DNA of 15,675 nt from Clostridia bacterium (GTDB lineage Bacteria; Bacillota; Clostridia; Christensenellales; Aristaeellaceae). Positions 7,050 through 14,846 of this stretch are shown piece by piece (positions within the stretch are counted from its first letter, which is position 1; every line of letters starts with the position of its first letter). Position numbers and translations under genes: made by a program. The stretch is from assembly GCA_017551645.1 (NCBI GenBank), contig JAFZLE010000137.1, positions 1 to 15,675 on the forward strand, written 5' to 3'. The notes beneath the pieces are model-generated. The model saw only the letters and a list, made by a program, of their open reading frames with translations, was not told the origin of the DNA and did no database searches.

Positions 7050-7673
7050 ATGGCATACGACAACGCTTTGGTGGCGGGAAAACTGCGCCGCTGGGAGAAA
7101 TATCTGGACGACTACCGGCTGCCTGCCTGGAACGAAATTCCAGACTTTGGTCTGTATATGGAACAAGTGACAGTGCTGCTAAGGCAGTACCTGGATTATC
7201 TGCCCCCGGAGCTCAAGGAGGAGCAGTTCATCACCGCCGCTACCATAAACAATTATGTGCGCACCAAGATAATGCCCCGACCCGTGGAAAAACGGTATTA
7301 CCGGGTGCATATCGCGTACCTGATAATAATCCTCACCTTAAAGCAGTCCCTGTCCATTTCCCTTGTATCCAAGATCATCCCCATGGACATGACGCCCAAG
7401 GAGGTGGAGGAGGCTTACACCGGCTATGCCGAACTGCACCGCAAGGCCGCCGTGTTCTTCATGGAACAGGTAAGGGTGGCCGCGGGACCCATACTCAGCC
7501 ACAAGGAGCGGGGGGATATCGCCACTGAAAGCCCGGAGGAACTGATCTCCATGTGCGCCATACTCAGCGCGTTCTCAAGGCTATTGAGCGAGAAGCTGCT
7601 TCTGTTGGAGGGCAAGGACCTGTCCAACGGCGGATCGGTGGCCCAGAGAGGCGTGCGCCACGCGAATGAATAG
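7050..7673 (+). CDS. DUF1836-like protein
   Basis: This is a 207-residue, largely helical cytoplasmic protein. The order of features resembles DUF1836 proteins of Firmicutes: an N-terminal segment with EIPDFGLYMEQV, then ITAATINNYVRTKIMPRP, then KRYYRVHIAYLIIILTLKQSLS, and a helical tail. The block ATINNYVRTKIMPRP followed by a tyrosine-rich helix is reminiscent of the MerR-like winged-helix region assigned to this family, but DNA binding is inferred and not shown. The ATG at 7050 has AAGAAGGGG upstream and lies after the promoter. The gene stands alone, divergent from yerC and followed by a strong terminator. Family assignment is from remembered sequence features and is fairly likely. The function is unknown. 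Confidence 0.75.
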   Translation: MAYDNALVAGKLRRWEKYLDDYRLPAWNEIPDFGLYMEQVTVLLRQYLDYLPPELKEEQFITAATINNYVRTKIMPRPVEKRYYRVHIAYLIIILTLKQSLSISLVSKIIPMDMTPKEVEEAYTGYAELHRKAAVFFMEQVRVAAGPILSHKERGDIATESPEELISMCAILSAFSRLLSEKLLLLEGKDLSNGGSVAQRGVRHANE

Positions 7674-7680
7674 GGGAGAG

Positions 7681-7720
7681 CAATAAAAACGGAAGGGGAA
7701 GACCCTTCCGTTTTTTATTG
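7681..7720. terminator. Bidirectional intrinsic terminator
   Basis: The stem runs from CAATAAAAACGGAAGGG (7681-7697) to its complement at 7703-7720 with one extra T, loop GAAGA. The T-run after CCCTTCCG ends transcription of the DUF1836-like gene. The A-run on the left gives a T-run on the other strand, so it can also end the convergent membrane-protein gene. Confidence 0.9.
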
Positions 7721-7729
7721 GTCGGCGGT

Positions 7730-7768
7730 CCTGAAGCGCGGCACCCGGAGGCGCCGGTGCGGTTCAGG
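7730..7768. other. Hairpin between convergent genes
   Basis: An imperfect inverted repeat pairs CCTGAA (7730-7735) with TTCAGG (7763-7768) outside and GCACC (7741-7745) with GGTGC (7756-7760) inside. It has no T-run. It lies in the 3' region of the small membrane-protein gene and may protect the message end. It could be a repeat unit, but no second copy is in the window. Confidence 0.4.
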
Positions 7769-7783
7769 CGGTATCGGTGATAA

Positions 7784-8194
7784 TTACAGTATCAGGCTCA
7801 GCGCCAGCAGCACGACGGCCAGTATGGCGTCCACTATCAGCACCGCAAGCGCCTGTTCGTCCGTGTCCAGGTCGTCAAAAGTCGTGATGGGCTCGTCCGT
7901 AAAGTCAGCCATGTCTTTTTGCAGGAAGGGAGGGTCTTTCTTTTTCATGCGGGGGAGCTTGAACTGGGAGATCTTTACCCCGTCCAGCCTCAGATACGCC
8001 AGGAAACAGCCCAGCAAGAACACCAGCCCCAGCACCGCGCACAGGTTTGCCGTTCTGGGGGCGTTTTTGCCCATGAAGAACTGCGCGAGCTTGATGACGA
8101 GCAGAGTCAGCACCGCTCGCGTGAACAGTTTGTATATCACCGGGCGGGTCATTTGCCTGCTCCAGATGTCCTTTATGCGTTTTTTTAATGCCAT
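7784..8194 (-). CDS. Small membrane protein, unknown function
   Basis: I do not recognise this 136-residue protein. It has a basic N-terminus (MALKKRIKD) and a hydrophobic segment at about 24-41. A second such segment is at about 50-70. A polar region rich in Lys then Asp/Glu (78-112) follows, ending with an acidic run around TTFDDLDTDE. The protein ends on a third hydrophobic segment (115-136). The middle polar stretch is likely cytoplasmic or linker. The frame could begin nine bases earlier at a GTG, but that codon overlaps the AGAGGTG site (8201-8207), while the ATG at 8192-8194 has a 6-base gap. It stands alone between a promoter and a shared terminator. No catalytic motif is visible. Confidence 0.7.
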   Translation of the reverse strand: MALKKRIKDIWSRQMTRPVIYKLFTRAVLTLLVIKLAQFFMGKNAPRTANLCAVLGLVFLLGCFLAYLRLDGVKISQFKLPRMKKKDPPFLQKDMADFTDEPITTFDDLDTDEQALAVLIVDAILAVVLLALSLIL

Positions 8195-8228
8195 CTGCCA
8201 CACCTCTAAAATGTCTTAACAGTACTAT

Positions 8229-8257
8229 ACTATACATAAACAGGACAAAAAATACAA
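8229..8257 (-). promoter_or_regulatory. Candidate promoter for the small membrane protein
   Basis: Read on the minus strand: TTGTAT (8252-8257), a 17-bp spacer and TATAGT (8229-8234), with a second overlapping TATAGT at 8224-8229. The region is AT-rich and close to the gene, so the match is plausible but not strong. Confidence 0.5.
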
Positions 8258-8394
8258 TATGTAAAAAGCATTATTTTTGCGTAAAACGGATTAATCGATG
8301 GACGATTATTCAAAAATATGCCTGTGGACCCCGTCTTTCAGCCCCAAAATGCAGTAATATCGAAAATAAATAACCAGATTTTTCAAAAAAAACC

Positions 8395-8424
8395 TTGACG
8401 GGGCGGGGTAGACTGTTGTATAAT
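8395..8424 (+). promoter_or_regulatory. Strong sigma-A-type promoter for the peptide importer
   Basis: -35 TTGACG (8395-8400), an 18-bp spacer and a perfect -10 TATAAT (8419-8424), in an AT-rich setting with an A-run just upstream. The start is near 8431. The leader of about 50 bases holds CATCAT (8431-8436) that can pair with ATGATG (8451-8456), a short 5' hairpin ahead of the ribosome binding site at 8468-8474. Confidence 0.85.
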
Positions 8425-8480
8425 TCCTGCCATCATCATCGCAATCAACCATGATGAATATTTTATTGGAGGAGCTTAAC

Positions 8481-10361
8481 ATGAAGAAAATGCTGAGCGT
8501 CGTCCTCGCGCTGGTTATGGCGCTGTCCGTGTTCGCCATGGCGAACGCCGAGCCCCTGACCAACTACGTGGACTATCAGACCCAGGCCAACGAAGTTGAG
8601 TACTGGTGCATCCAGCACTCCCAGGGCGCCGTGGACCTGAACGTACTGTGCAACTGCATCGACGGCCTGCTGACCAACAACGCCAACGGCGAGCTGATCG
8701 GCTGCGTCGCCACCGACTGGTTTACCGATGACGGTTCCGTGTGGACCTTCAAACTTCGCGACAACGTGAAGTGGGTAGACTGCGAAGGCGAGTACATGGC
8801 CGACCTGACCAGCGCCGACTTCCTGTACGGCCTGGAGTTCGTGCTGAACTACCACAAGAACGAAGCCGCCAACACCTCCATGCCTATCGAGATGATCAAG
8901 GGCGCCGGCGACTACTATGAGTACACCAAGGCGCTGCCCGCTGAGGAAGCCATGGCGCTGGGTATCGACAAGCTGGTCGAAATGGTCGGCATCGCCGCTC
9001 CCGACGACTACACCGTGGTCTACACCCTGATCGCCCCTCTGGGCTACTTCCCCACCGTGGCCACCTACTCCTGCCTGAGCCCCATCAGCCCCGCGCTGCT
9101 GGAGGAGATCGGCGCCGACGGCTACCGCAACGTCACTTTCGACACCCTGTGGTACAACGGCCCCTACTACGTAAGTGAGTTCGTGGATCGTTCCTACAAG
9201 ATCCTCACTCCCAACCCCCTGTACTACAATCCCGATGACAAGCTCTTCGAGAGCGTAACCGTGCAGATGGTCAACTCCGGCGCCGAGGCTTTCCTGCTCT
9301 ACGAGGCGGGCGAGATCGACAACGTGACCCTGACCCAGGATAACCTGAAGGCCATCTACGACAATCCGGAAGATCCCTTCCACGATTACCTGATCGAGAT
9401 GCGCCCCACCAAGTACTCCTACCAGTTCCACCTGAACTATCATCAGAAGGATGCCGAGGGCAATGATTACGAGCCCTGGAACAAGGCCATCGCCAACGAG
9501 AACTTCCGTCTGGCTTGGTACTACGGCATCGACCTGACCGACTGGCTGGCCAGGACCAACTTCATCAACCCCCTGTCCTGCGAGAACTACACCTACACCG
9601 CCAAGGGCGTCGCCACCATGTCTGACGGCCGCGACTACACCGACGTAGTGCGCGAGAAGCTGGGCCTGGATTACGATTACACCGTATACAACCGCTTCGA
9701 CGCGGAGAAGGCTGCCGCTTACGTAGCCGCCGCCAAGGAAGAGCTGACCGCCGCCGGCGTCGAGCTGCCCGTGAAGGCTTCCTATTGGGTAAAGGCCGGC
9801 AACCAGCCCGCCTGGGACAGCGCCGAGACCCTCAAGCAGTGCATCGAGGCCAACCTGGGCGAGCTCGTTGAGCTGGAGATCAACACCTACGTGTCCTCCC
9901 TCGCGCAGGAAGTCCGCAATCCCAGCCTCTACAGCTTCGTGATCAACGGCTGGGGCGCCGACTTCGGTGATCCCGTCAACTTCCTGGGCCAGGAGACCTA
10001 CGGCGACGACAACGCCTATTATGCCCAGTACTACTCCAAGATCAACGAGGCTTCCGACGAGAAGCTGATCGCGACCTATGAGGAGTTCACCGAGCTGGTG
10101 AACAAGGCCAAGGCCATCAACGACGATCTGGACGCCCGCTACAACGCGTTCGCCGACGCTGAGGTCTACATGATCCAGCACGCGCTGATCGTGCCCTGCT
10201 ACAACAACATCGAGTGGCAGCTGAGCAAGATCAATCCCTACAGCACCATCTACTGCGCTTACGGCATGATGACCTACCGCTACGTGAACTACGACACCAA
10301 CGCGGACGGCTTCACCACCGCCGAGATCGCTGCCTACAAGGAAGCGGCCAGCGCCAAGTAA
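8481..10361 (+). CDS. Peptide ABC transporter substrate-binding protein
   Basis: This is the extracellular ligand-binding component (SBP_bac_5 / OppA-DppA family) of the importer encoded downstream, 626 residues from the chosen start. The signal peptide MKKMLSVVLALVMALSVFAMANA (about 1-23) ends in an AxA-type cleavage site. There is no lipobox cysteine, unlike most Gram-positive binding proteins. Family features include GELIGCVATDWFTDDG followed by VWTFKLRDNVKW near the N-terminus, typical of the first lobe. The C-terminus carries an EF-hand-like loop DTNADGFTTAEI. The ATG at 8481 has GGAGGAG with a 6-base gap; an in-frame ATG at 8451 lacks one and would spoil the signal peptide. Isoleucine codons are almost all ATC and arginine mostly CGC, unlike the neighbours, as in very highly expressed genes. 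The peptide specificity is unknown. Confidence 0.92.
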   Translation: MKKMLSVVLALVMALSVFAMANAEPLTNYVDYQTQANEVEYWCIQHSQGAVDLNVLCNCIDGLLTNNANGELIGCVATDWFTDDGSVWTFKLRDNVKWVDCEGEYMADLTSADFLYGLEFVLNYHKNEAANTSMPIEMIKGAGDYYEYTKALPAEEAMALGIDKLVEMVGIAAPDDYTVVYTLIAPLGYFPTVATYSCLSPISPALLEEIGADGYRNVTFDTLWYNGPYYVSEFVDRSYKILTPNPLYYNPDDKLFESVTVQMVNSGAEAFLLYEAGEIDNVTLTQDNLKAIYDNPEDPFHDYLIEMRPTKYSYQFHLNYHQKDAEGNDYEPWNKAIANENFRLAWYYGIDLTDWLARTNFINPLSCENYTYTAKGVATMSDGRDYTDVVREKLGLDYDYTVYNRFDAEKAAAYVAAAKEELTAAGVELPVKASYWVKAGNQPAWDSAETLKQCIEANLGELVELEINTYVSSLAQEVRNPSLYSFVINGWGADFGDPVNFLGQETYGDDNAYYAQYYSKINEASDEKLIATYEEFTELVNKAKAINDDLDARYNAFADAEVYMIQHALIVPCYNNIEWQLSKINPYSTIYCAYGMMTYRYVNYDTNADGFTTAEIAAYKEAASAK

Positions 10362-10373
10362 TTTCCGCTAAAT

Positions 10374-10392
10374 GGCGGAGAACGTTTCCGCC
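10374..10392 (+). other. Hairpin 1 after the binding-protein gene
   Basis: GGCGGA (10374-10379) can pair with TCCGCC (10387-10392). The same GCGGA can instead pair with TCCGC at 10364-10368 just after the stop codon, so two alternative small hairpins exist. There is no T-run. Confidence 0.4.
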
Positions 10393-10395
10393 GTG

Positions 10396-10426
10396 TGCCG
10401 GGCAGCCCTTACGGGCTGCCCCGGCA
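10396..10426 (+). terminator. Hairpin 2 after the binding-protein gene (possible weak terminator)
   Basis: The arm at 10396-10408 (TGCCGGGCAGCCC) pairs with 10413-10426 with a single bulged C and a 4-base loop. It is followed by TATATTTATC, a weak T-run. The very stable stem suggests partial termination or 3'-end protection rather than full termination. Confidence 0.6.
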
Positions 10427-10439
10427 TATATTTATCAGC

Positions 10440-10487
10440 ACCGCGCACCCCCGCCCGGGGGATGACCGCCGGGCGGCGGTGTGCGGT
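10440..10487 (+). other. Hairpin 3 after the binding-protein gene
   Basis: A 19-bp stem (10440-10458 with 10469-10487) has one G-U pair and one mismatch and a 10-base loop. No T-run follows. It is a likely message-stabilising or exonuclease-blocking structure. Confidence 0.55.
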
Positions 10488-10514
10488 GACGTGAATAAAG
10501 GACTTATTTCGGAT

Positions 10515-10557
10515 GACGGAGTGATTCCGAAAGGAATCACCGCCGTCCTTTTCTATT
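10515..10557 (+). terminator. Hairpin 4, intrinsic terminator or attenuator before the permease genes
   Basis: GTGATTCC (10521-10528) and GGAATCAC (10533-10540) close a GAAA tetraloop. GACGG/CCGTC extends the stem across a small bulge, and CTTTTCTATT follows. It lies just upstream of the first permease ribosome binding site (10564-10569). Partial read-through would lower permease and ATPase levels relative to the binding protein. Confidence 0.65.
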
Positions 10558-10576
10558 AAAAACGGGAGGCGAAAAG

Positions 10577-11644
10577 ATGCTCAGATACTGCATAAAGCGT
10601 CTGCTGCAATCGCTGATAACGGTACTGCTTATCGTATCCATAGTGTTCCTGCTCATGCGCCTGCTGCCCACGGACTACTACTTCCGCGAGGACGAGCTTA
10701 TGAAGTTCACCGACGAGCAGAAGAACGAGCGCCTGGAGGCGGAGGGCCTGCTGGACCCGCCGCTGGTGCAGCTGGGTAATTTCTACCGCAACATGATCCA
10801 GTTCCAGGTGACCAAGGGCAAAAGTGTGGTCCGAGCCTACGCGCTGGACCAGTATATAGGCATGAAACTAAAGGGCGAGGAGATACCCGTCGCCAAGGGC
10901 CAGAAGACCCAGTGGGCGTTCAACCTGGGCGTGTCGCGCCGCGTGTCTGCCGGCCAGCCCGTGCAGAAGGTAATAGCCGAGAAGGTGGGCATGTCCATGA
11001 AGATAGGCCTGACCTCCCTGGCCATATCGCTGGTGATAGGCGTGGTGCTGGGCGTTATGCAGGCGCGGCGCAAGGACGGCATACTGGACCGTGTCGGTAT
11101 CGGCTATACCGTGTTCGTGAACGCGGTGCCCCACCTGGTGAGCTACTCCCTGCTGCTGATCCTGGGCAACAAGGTGTTCGGGCTGCCCGCCATATACAAG
11201 GCGCGCGACCCGGTGAATTCTCTGATACTGCCGGTGGTGTGCCTGGCGCTGGGCTCCACGGCGGGCTACATGCTGTGGATGCGCCGCTACATGGTGGACG
11301 AGCTCAACAAGGACTACATCCGCCTGGCGAAATTAAAGGGCATGAGCACCACCGCCGTAATGTTCAGGCACGTGCTCAAAAACGCCTTCGTGCCCCTGGC
11401 CCAGTACCTGCCCTACTCCATAGTGTTCACCGTGGGCGGCAGCCTGCTGGTGGAGAGCTTCTTCTCAATACCCGGCATGGGCCCCATGCTCTCCACGGCG
11501 ATACCCCGTTACGACCTTAACCTCGTACAGGCCATAGTCATGTTCTACGCCATACTGGGCGTGCTGGGCGTGTTCCTGGGCGACCTGCTCATGTGCCTGA
11601 TCGACCCGCGCATAAGCCTTGTACGGAAAGGAGAGTCACGCTGA
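10577..11644 (+). CDS. oppB: Peptide ABC transporter permease, OppB/DppB type
   Basis: This is a membrane subunit of the importer, 355 residues, somewhat longer than usual (about 305-330). The first membrane helix is residues 10-30, with the OppB-like start MLRYCIKRLLQS. A long extracytoplasmic region (about 32-135) follows, and it accounts for the extra length. NLGVSRRVSAGQPV matches the conserved stretch before helix 2. Further helices lie near 142-162, 176-198, 214-236, 276-295 and 316-342. The EAA loop that contacts the ATPase is at about 248-271 (LAKLKGMS followed by FRHVLKNAFVP). GGGAGG (10564-10569) precedes the ATG with a 7-base gap. The stop overlaps the start of the next permease as TGATG. 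The exact substrate is not deducible, so oppB names the family only. Confidence 0.92.
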   Translation: MLRYCIKRLLQSLITVLLIVSIVFLLMRLLPTDYYFREDELMKFTDEQKNERLEAEGLLDPPLVQLGNFYRNMIQFQVTKGKSVVRAYALDQYIGMKLKGEEIPVAKGQKTQWAFNLGVSRRVSAGQPVQKVIAEKVGMSMKIGLTSLAISLVIGVVLGVMQARRKDGILDRVGIGYTVFVNAVPHLVSYSLLLILGNKVFGLPAIYKARDPVNSLILPVVCLALGSTAGYMLWMRRYMVDELNKDYIRLAKLKGMSTTAVMFRHVLKNAFVPLAQYLPYSIVFTVGGSLLVESFFSIPGMGPMLSTAIPRYDLNLVQAIVMFYAILGVLGVFLGDLLMCLIDPRISLVRKGESR

Positions 11645-12696
11645 TGGCCAAGAAGCAGCATAAGCGCAAGACGGTGCAGGAGTTGGAACAGCCTGTAGTC
11701 AAACTTGACGTTGATTACTCCGCCGTCGACAAGGAACCCAAGAAAGAGCGCCCCTACGGCAGGGCCTACTTAGGCGCCCGTTCCGCCATGCCCGAGGAGC
11801 AGCTGTTCGAGTTTGCCGAGTACCGCCCTCAGGACGCGGAGCGCACCGGCTACAGCAACTACAGCTACTGGAAGAGCGTGTGGCAGAACTTCGTAAGGAA
11901 CAAACCCGCCATAATAATGAGCGTGGTGTTCATACTCCTGTTCATATTCACTTTCGTGGCGGAATCCCTGAGCCAGTACGACGTGGCCACCCTCAGGCAG
12001 GACAACCAGTCTATATTCCTGCTGCCTTCTTCGGAGCACTGGTTCGGCACCACCCAGGCGGGCAAGGACTACTGGGTGATCACCTGGTACGCCACCCGAG
12101 TGTCACTGGCGCTGGCAGGGCTGGTGGCGGTGGGCCAGATAATCGCGGGCACCGTGATAGGCCTGGTGTGGGGCTACGTCAGGAAGCTTGACCGCTTCTT
12201 TACGGAGCTGTACAACCTGATAGACAACATCCCCACCATCATCTATATGACGCTGATCGCGCTGATGGTCGGGCAGTCACTGGGCATAATGGCGGTGACC
12301 ATGATCGCCTTCGGCTGGCTGGGCACGGCCAGGAACGTCAGGAACCTGGTATTCATGTACCGCGACAGGGAGTACAACCTGGCTTCCCGCTGCTTGGGCA
12401 CCAGGCTGTGGAGGGTGCTGTTCAAGAACATATTCCCGTACCTGATCTCCGTTATCGTGCTGCGCCTCACTCTGGCGATCCCCGGCACCATCGCCTACGA
12501 GACCACGCTATCCTACCTTGGTCTCATAAGCGAGGAATACTCTCTGGGCATACTGCTCCGGAACGCCAGGGACAGCTTCCTGCGCTACCCGCACATGCTC
12601 ATATTCCCCGCGGTGATCGTTTCGATCATCACCATCACCTTCTACCTGGTGGGCAACGCGTTTTCGGACGCCTGCGACCCCCGCAATCACGTGTAA
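11644..12696 (+). CDS. oppC: Peptide ABC transporter permease, OppC/DppC type
   Basis: This is the second membrane subunit, 350 residues. A long charged cytoplasmic N-terminus (about 1-85) precedes the first helix (88-106). The family motif HWFGTTQAGKDYW (132-144) follows, then helices near 153-178, 198-226, 263-282 and 317-341. The EAA loop is around 234-263 (YNLASRCLGTR then FKNIFPYL). The reading frame is open from 11593, but the ATG at 11644 overlaps the oppB stop and has AAAGGAG at 11627-11633, so it is preferred. The extended N-terminus is longer than in E. coli OppC and of unknown role. It is partner to the preceding permease and the fused ATPase that follows. Confidence 0.92.
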   Translation: MAKKQHKRKTVQELEQPVVKLDVDYSAVDKEPKKERPYGRAYLGARSAMPEEQLFEFAEYRPQDAERTGYSNYSYWKSVWQNFVRNKPAIIMSVVFILLFIFTFVAESLSQYDVATLRQDNQSIFLLPSSEHWFGTTQAGKDYWVITWYATRVSLALAGLVAVGQIIAGTVIGLVWGYVRKLDRFFTELYNLIDNIPTIIYMTLIALMVGQSLGIMAVTMIAFGWLGTARNVRNLVFMYRDREYNLASRCLGTRLWRVLFKNIFPYLISVIVLRLTLAIPGTIAYETTLSYLGLISEEYSLGILLRNARDSFLRYPHMLIFPAVIVSIITITFYLVGNAFSDACDPRNHV

Positions 12697-12711
12697 GGAG
12701 GGCATAGAAGA

Positions 12712-14766
12712 ATGAGTCAGGCGAATGTGCAGGCCGTCGATTTTGACGCCCGTGCCAGACAGGTGCTTTCTCAGACGCCCCTGCTCTCCGCGAAGGATCT
12801 GGAAGTTACCTTCTCTCTGCGCGGCAACAAGCTGACCGCCATCCGCGGCGCCTCCCTGGACCTGTACGAGGGCGAGACCCTCGCGATAGTCGGTGAGAGC
12901 GGCAGCGGCAAGAGCGTGTTCACCAAGTGCTTCGTGGGCATGCTGGACAAAAACGGCTCCATCACCGGCGGTTCCATAATGTACCAGGGCGAGGACCTGG
13001 CGCAGTTCACCGAAAAGGACTGGCTGCGCATAAGGGGCCGCAAGATCGCCATGGTCACCCAGGACCCCATGACCAGCCTTAACCCCTTAAAGTCCATAGG
13101 CAAGCAGATACAGGAATCCGTGGAGCTGCACCAGGGCATAAAGGGCAAGGAAGCCAAGGCGGAAGTCATCCGCATACTCAAGGCCGTGGGCATCCCCGAG
13201 CCCGAGAGGCGCTATAAGCAGTATCCCCACGAGTTCTCCGGCGGCATGCGCCAGAGAGTCGTCATAGCCATCGCCGTGGCGTGCCGTCCCCAGATCCTGA
13301 TCTGCGACGAGCCTACCACCGCCCTGGACGTGACCATACAGGCCCAGATACTGGACCTTATCCGCCGCCTGCAGAAAGAGCAGAACATGACCATCATCTA
13401 CATCACCCACGACCTGGGCGTGGTGGCCAACGTGGCGGACCGTGTGGCGGTCATGTACGGCGGGCAGGTCATCGAGATCGGCATGGCCAATGAGGTGTTC
13501 TTCGATCCCAAGCATCCCTACACCTGGGCGCTGCTTTCCGCGCTGCCCCAGTTGGGCGTGAAGGGCGAGAAACTGCCTGCTATCGACGGTACGCCTCCCA
13601 ACCTGTTCAACAAGATCAAGGGCGACGCCTTCGCTCCCCGCAACCGCTACGCCCTGAACATAGACTATATCGAAGAGCCGCCCATGTACGAGGTCACCGC
13701 CACTCACAACGTAAAGGCGTGGCTGCGCGACCCCCGCGCCCCCAAGGTGGAGCAGCCCAAGGCCATAGAGCGTTTGAGCGAGCTTTCCAAACCCACGGGC
13801 ACTGACCCCAACGCCTACCATCCGCACCTGGATCCCAACCGTGAGACCCTGCTCCAGGTAAAGGACCTGCAGGTCACTTTCGGAAGCGGGCGCAAGAAGT
13901 TCGTGGCGGTAAACGACGTGAACTTCGAGATATACAAGGGCGAGACTTTCGCTCTGGTGGGCGAAAGCGGCAGCGGCAAGACCACCATCGGCCGCGCCAT
14001 AGTGCGCATCAACCCCATCACCAAGGGCGAGATACTCTTTAAGGGCGAGCGCATCAGCGGCCGTATCTCAAAGGAAATGGACACCAAGGTCATCCGCTCC
14101 CTGCAGATGATATTCCAGGACCCCATGGCTTCGCTGAACGAGCGCGCCAAGGTGGACTACATCGTGTCCGAAGGCCTTATCAACTACCACCTGTACAAGA
14201 ACGAGCATGACAGGCAGGACAAAGTGCAGAAGGCGCTGCAGGAAGTGGGCCTTCTTACCGAGTTCTCCAGCCGCTTCCCGCACGAGTTTTCCGGCGGCCA
14301 GAGGCAGCGCATCGGCATAGCCCGCTCCCTCATCATGCAGCCCGAGTTCATAGTGGCTGACGAGCCCATAAGCGCCCTGGACGTGTCCATAAGGGCCCAG
14401 GTGCTGAACCTGCTGAACGAGCTCAAGAAGCAGCGCGGCCTCACCTACCTGTTCATAGCCCACGACCTGAGCGTGGTACGGTTCATTTCCGACCGTATCG
14501 CGGTCATCCACAAAGGGCAGATAGTGGAGCTGGCGGAGGCGGAGGAACTGTTCGCCCACCCGCTGCATCCCTACACCAAGGCGCTTCTGTCCGCCGTGCC
14601 CAACCCCAACCCCTACGTGGAAAGGGTGAAGCAGCTTCTGGTATACGATCCCTCGGTGCACGACTACTCCGTGGACAAGCCCGTGTGGAGCGAGATAAAG
14701 ACCGACCACTTCGTGTACGGCAACCAGAAGGAACTGGACGGTTACGCCGCCGAACTGGGACTGTAA
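12712..14766 (+). CDS. Fused OppD-OppF peptide transporter ATPase
   Basis: One 684-residue polypeptide carries both nucleotide-binding domains of a peptide importer, normally two proteins (OppD and OppF). Domain 1 (about 23-340) has Walker A GESGSGKS (61-68), Gln117, signature FSGGMRQR (175-182), Walker B ILICDEP (195-201) and His233. An oligo_HPY-type tail follows (from [12 protein letters not shown] at about 268). Domain 2 (about 378-684) has Walker [10 protein letters not shown] (417-425), Gln469, FSGGQRQR (526-533), FIVADEP (546-552), His584 and its own [12 protein letters not shown] tail. Both sites keep all catalytic residues. The cysteines often found in the domain 1 tail of DppD/OppD are absent ([12 protein letters not shown]). 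AAGGAGG precedes the ATG with a 10-base gap. No stop or frameshift joins the halves, so the fusion is real as read. Confidence 0.95.
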   Translation: MSQANVQAVDFDARARQVLSQTPLLSAKDLEVTFSLRGNKLTAIRGASLDLYEGETLAIVGESGSGKSVFTKCFVGMLDKNGSITGGSIMYQGEDLAQFTEKDWLRIRGRKIAMVTQDPMTSLNPLKSIGKQIQESVELHQGIKGKEAKAEVIRILKAVGIPEPERRYKQYPHEFSGGMRQRVVIAIAVACRPQILICDEPTTALDVTIQAQILDLIRRLQKEQNMTIIYITHDLGVVANVADRVAVMYGGQVIEIGMANEVFFDPKHPYTWALLSALPQLGVKGEKLPAIDGTPPNLFNKIKGDAFAPRNRYALNIDYIEEPPMYEVTATHNVKAWLRDPRAPKVEQPKAIERLSELSKPTGTDPNAYHPHLDPNRETLLQVKDLQVTFGSGRKKFVAVNDVNFEIYKGETFALVGESGSGKTTIGRAIVRINPITKGEILFKGERISGRISKEMDTKVIRSLQMIFQDPMASLNERAKVDYIVSEGLINYHLYKNEHDRQDKVQKALQEVGLLTEFSSRFPHEFSGGQRQRIGIARSLIMQPEFIVADEPISALDVSIRAQVLNLLNELKKQRGLTYLFIAHDLSVVRFISDRIAVIHKGQIVELAEAEELFAHPLHPYTKALLSAVPNPNPYVERVKQLLVYDPSVHDYSVDKPVWSEIKTDHFVYGNQKELDGYAAELGL

Positions 14767-14772
14767 ACGCTG

Positions 14773-14846
14773 TAAAACAACGGCCTCATCCGAAAGGATG
14801 GGGCCGTTTTGCGTGCATTGCGGGCTTCTGCTCCGCCCTTGTGCAC
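14773..14846 (-). ncRNA. Candidate small RNA antisense to the importer terminator region
   Basis: On the minus strand an extended -10 TGGTATAAT (14853-14861) has no clear -35. A transcript from about 14846 would start with a hairpin (14842-14847 pairing with 14812-14817, inner GGGC/GCCC pairing at 14835-14838 and 14822-14825). It would end on the terminator-like stem followed by TTGTTTT. This is compact and self-contained but could be chance, and no homology was checked. Confidence 0.2.
14779..14810 (+). terminator. Intrinsic terminator of the peptide importer operon
   Basis: A 13-bp stem (14779-14791 with 14796-14808) with one G-U pair and a GAAA loop is followed by TTTT. On the opposite strand the same hairpin is followed by TTGTTTT, so it can stop transcription from both sides. 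Confidence 0.9.

Noticed and set aside
8204..8480. Riboswitch or other structured leader in the 277-base gap before the binding-protein gene
   Set aside because: The gap is AT-rich and holds two promoters facing apart. The importer leader is only about 50 bases, with a single weak 6-bp hairpin, too short for a known riboswitch.
8463..10181. Long open frame of 572 codons on the minus strand opposite the binding-protein gene
   Set aside because: It mirrors the strong codon bias of the real gene (GC-rich third positions leave few antisense stops). Its sequence is Val/Gly/His-rich with no recognisable motif, and the sense gene has a promoter, ribosome binding site and signal peptide.
13087..14709. 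Minus-strand frames of 213-246 codons opposite the fused ATPase gene
   Set aside because: The sense gene is fully explained by two complete ABC domains; the antisense products have no motif and no ribosome binding site.
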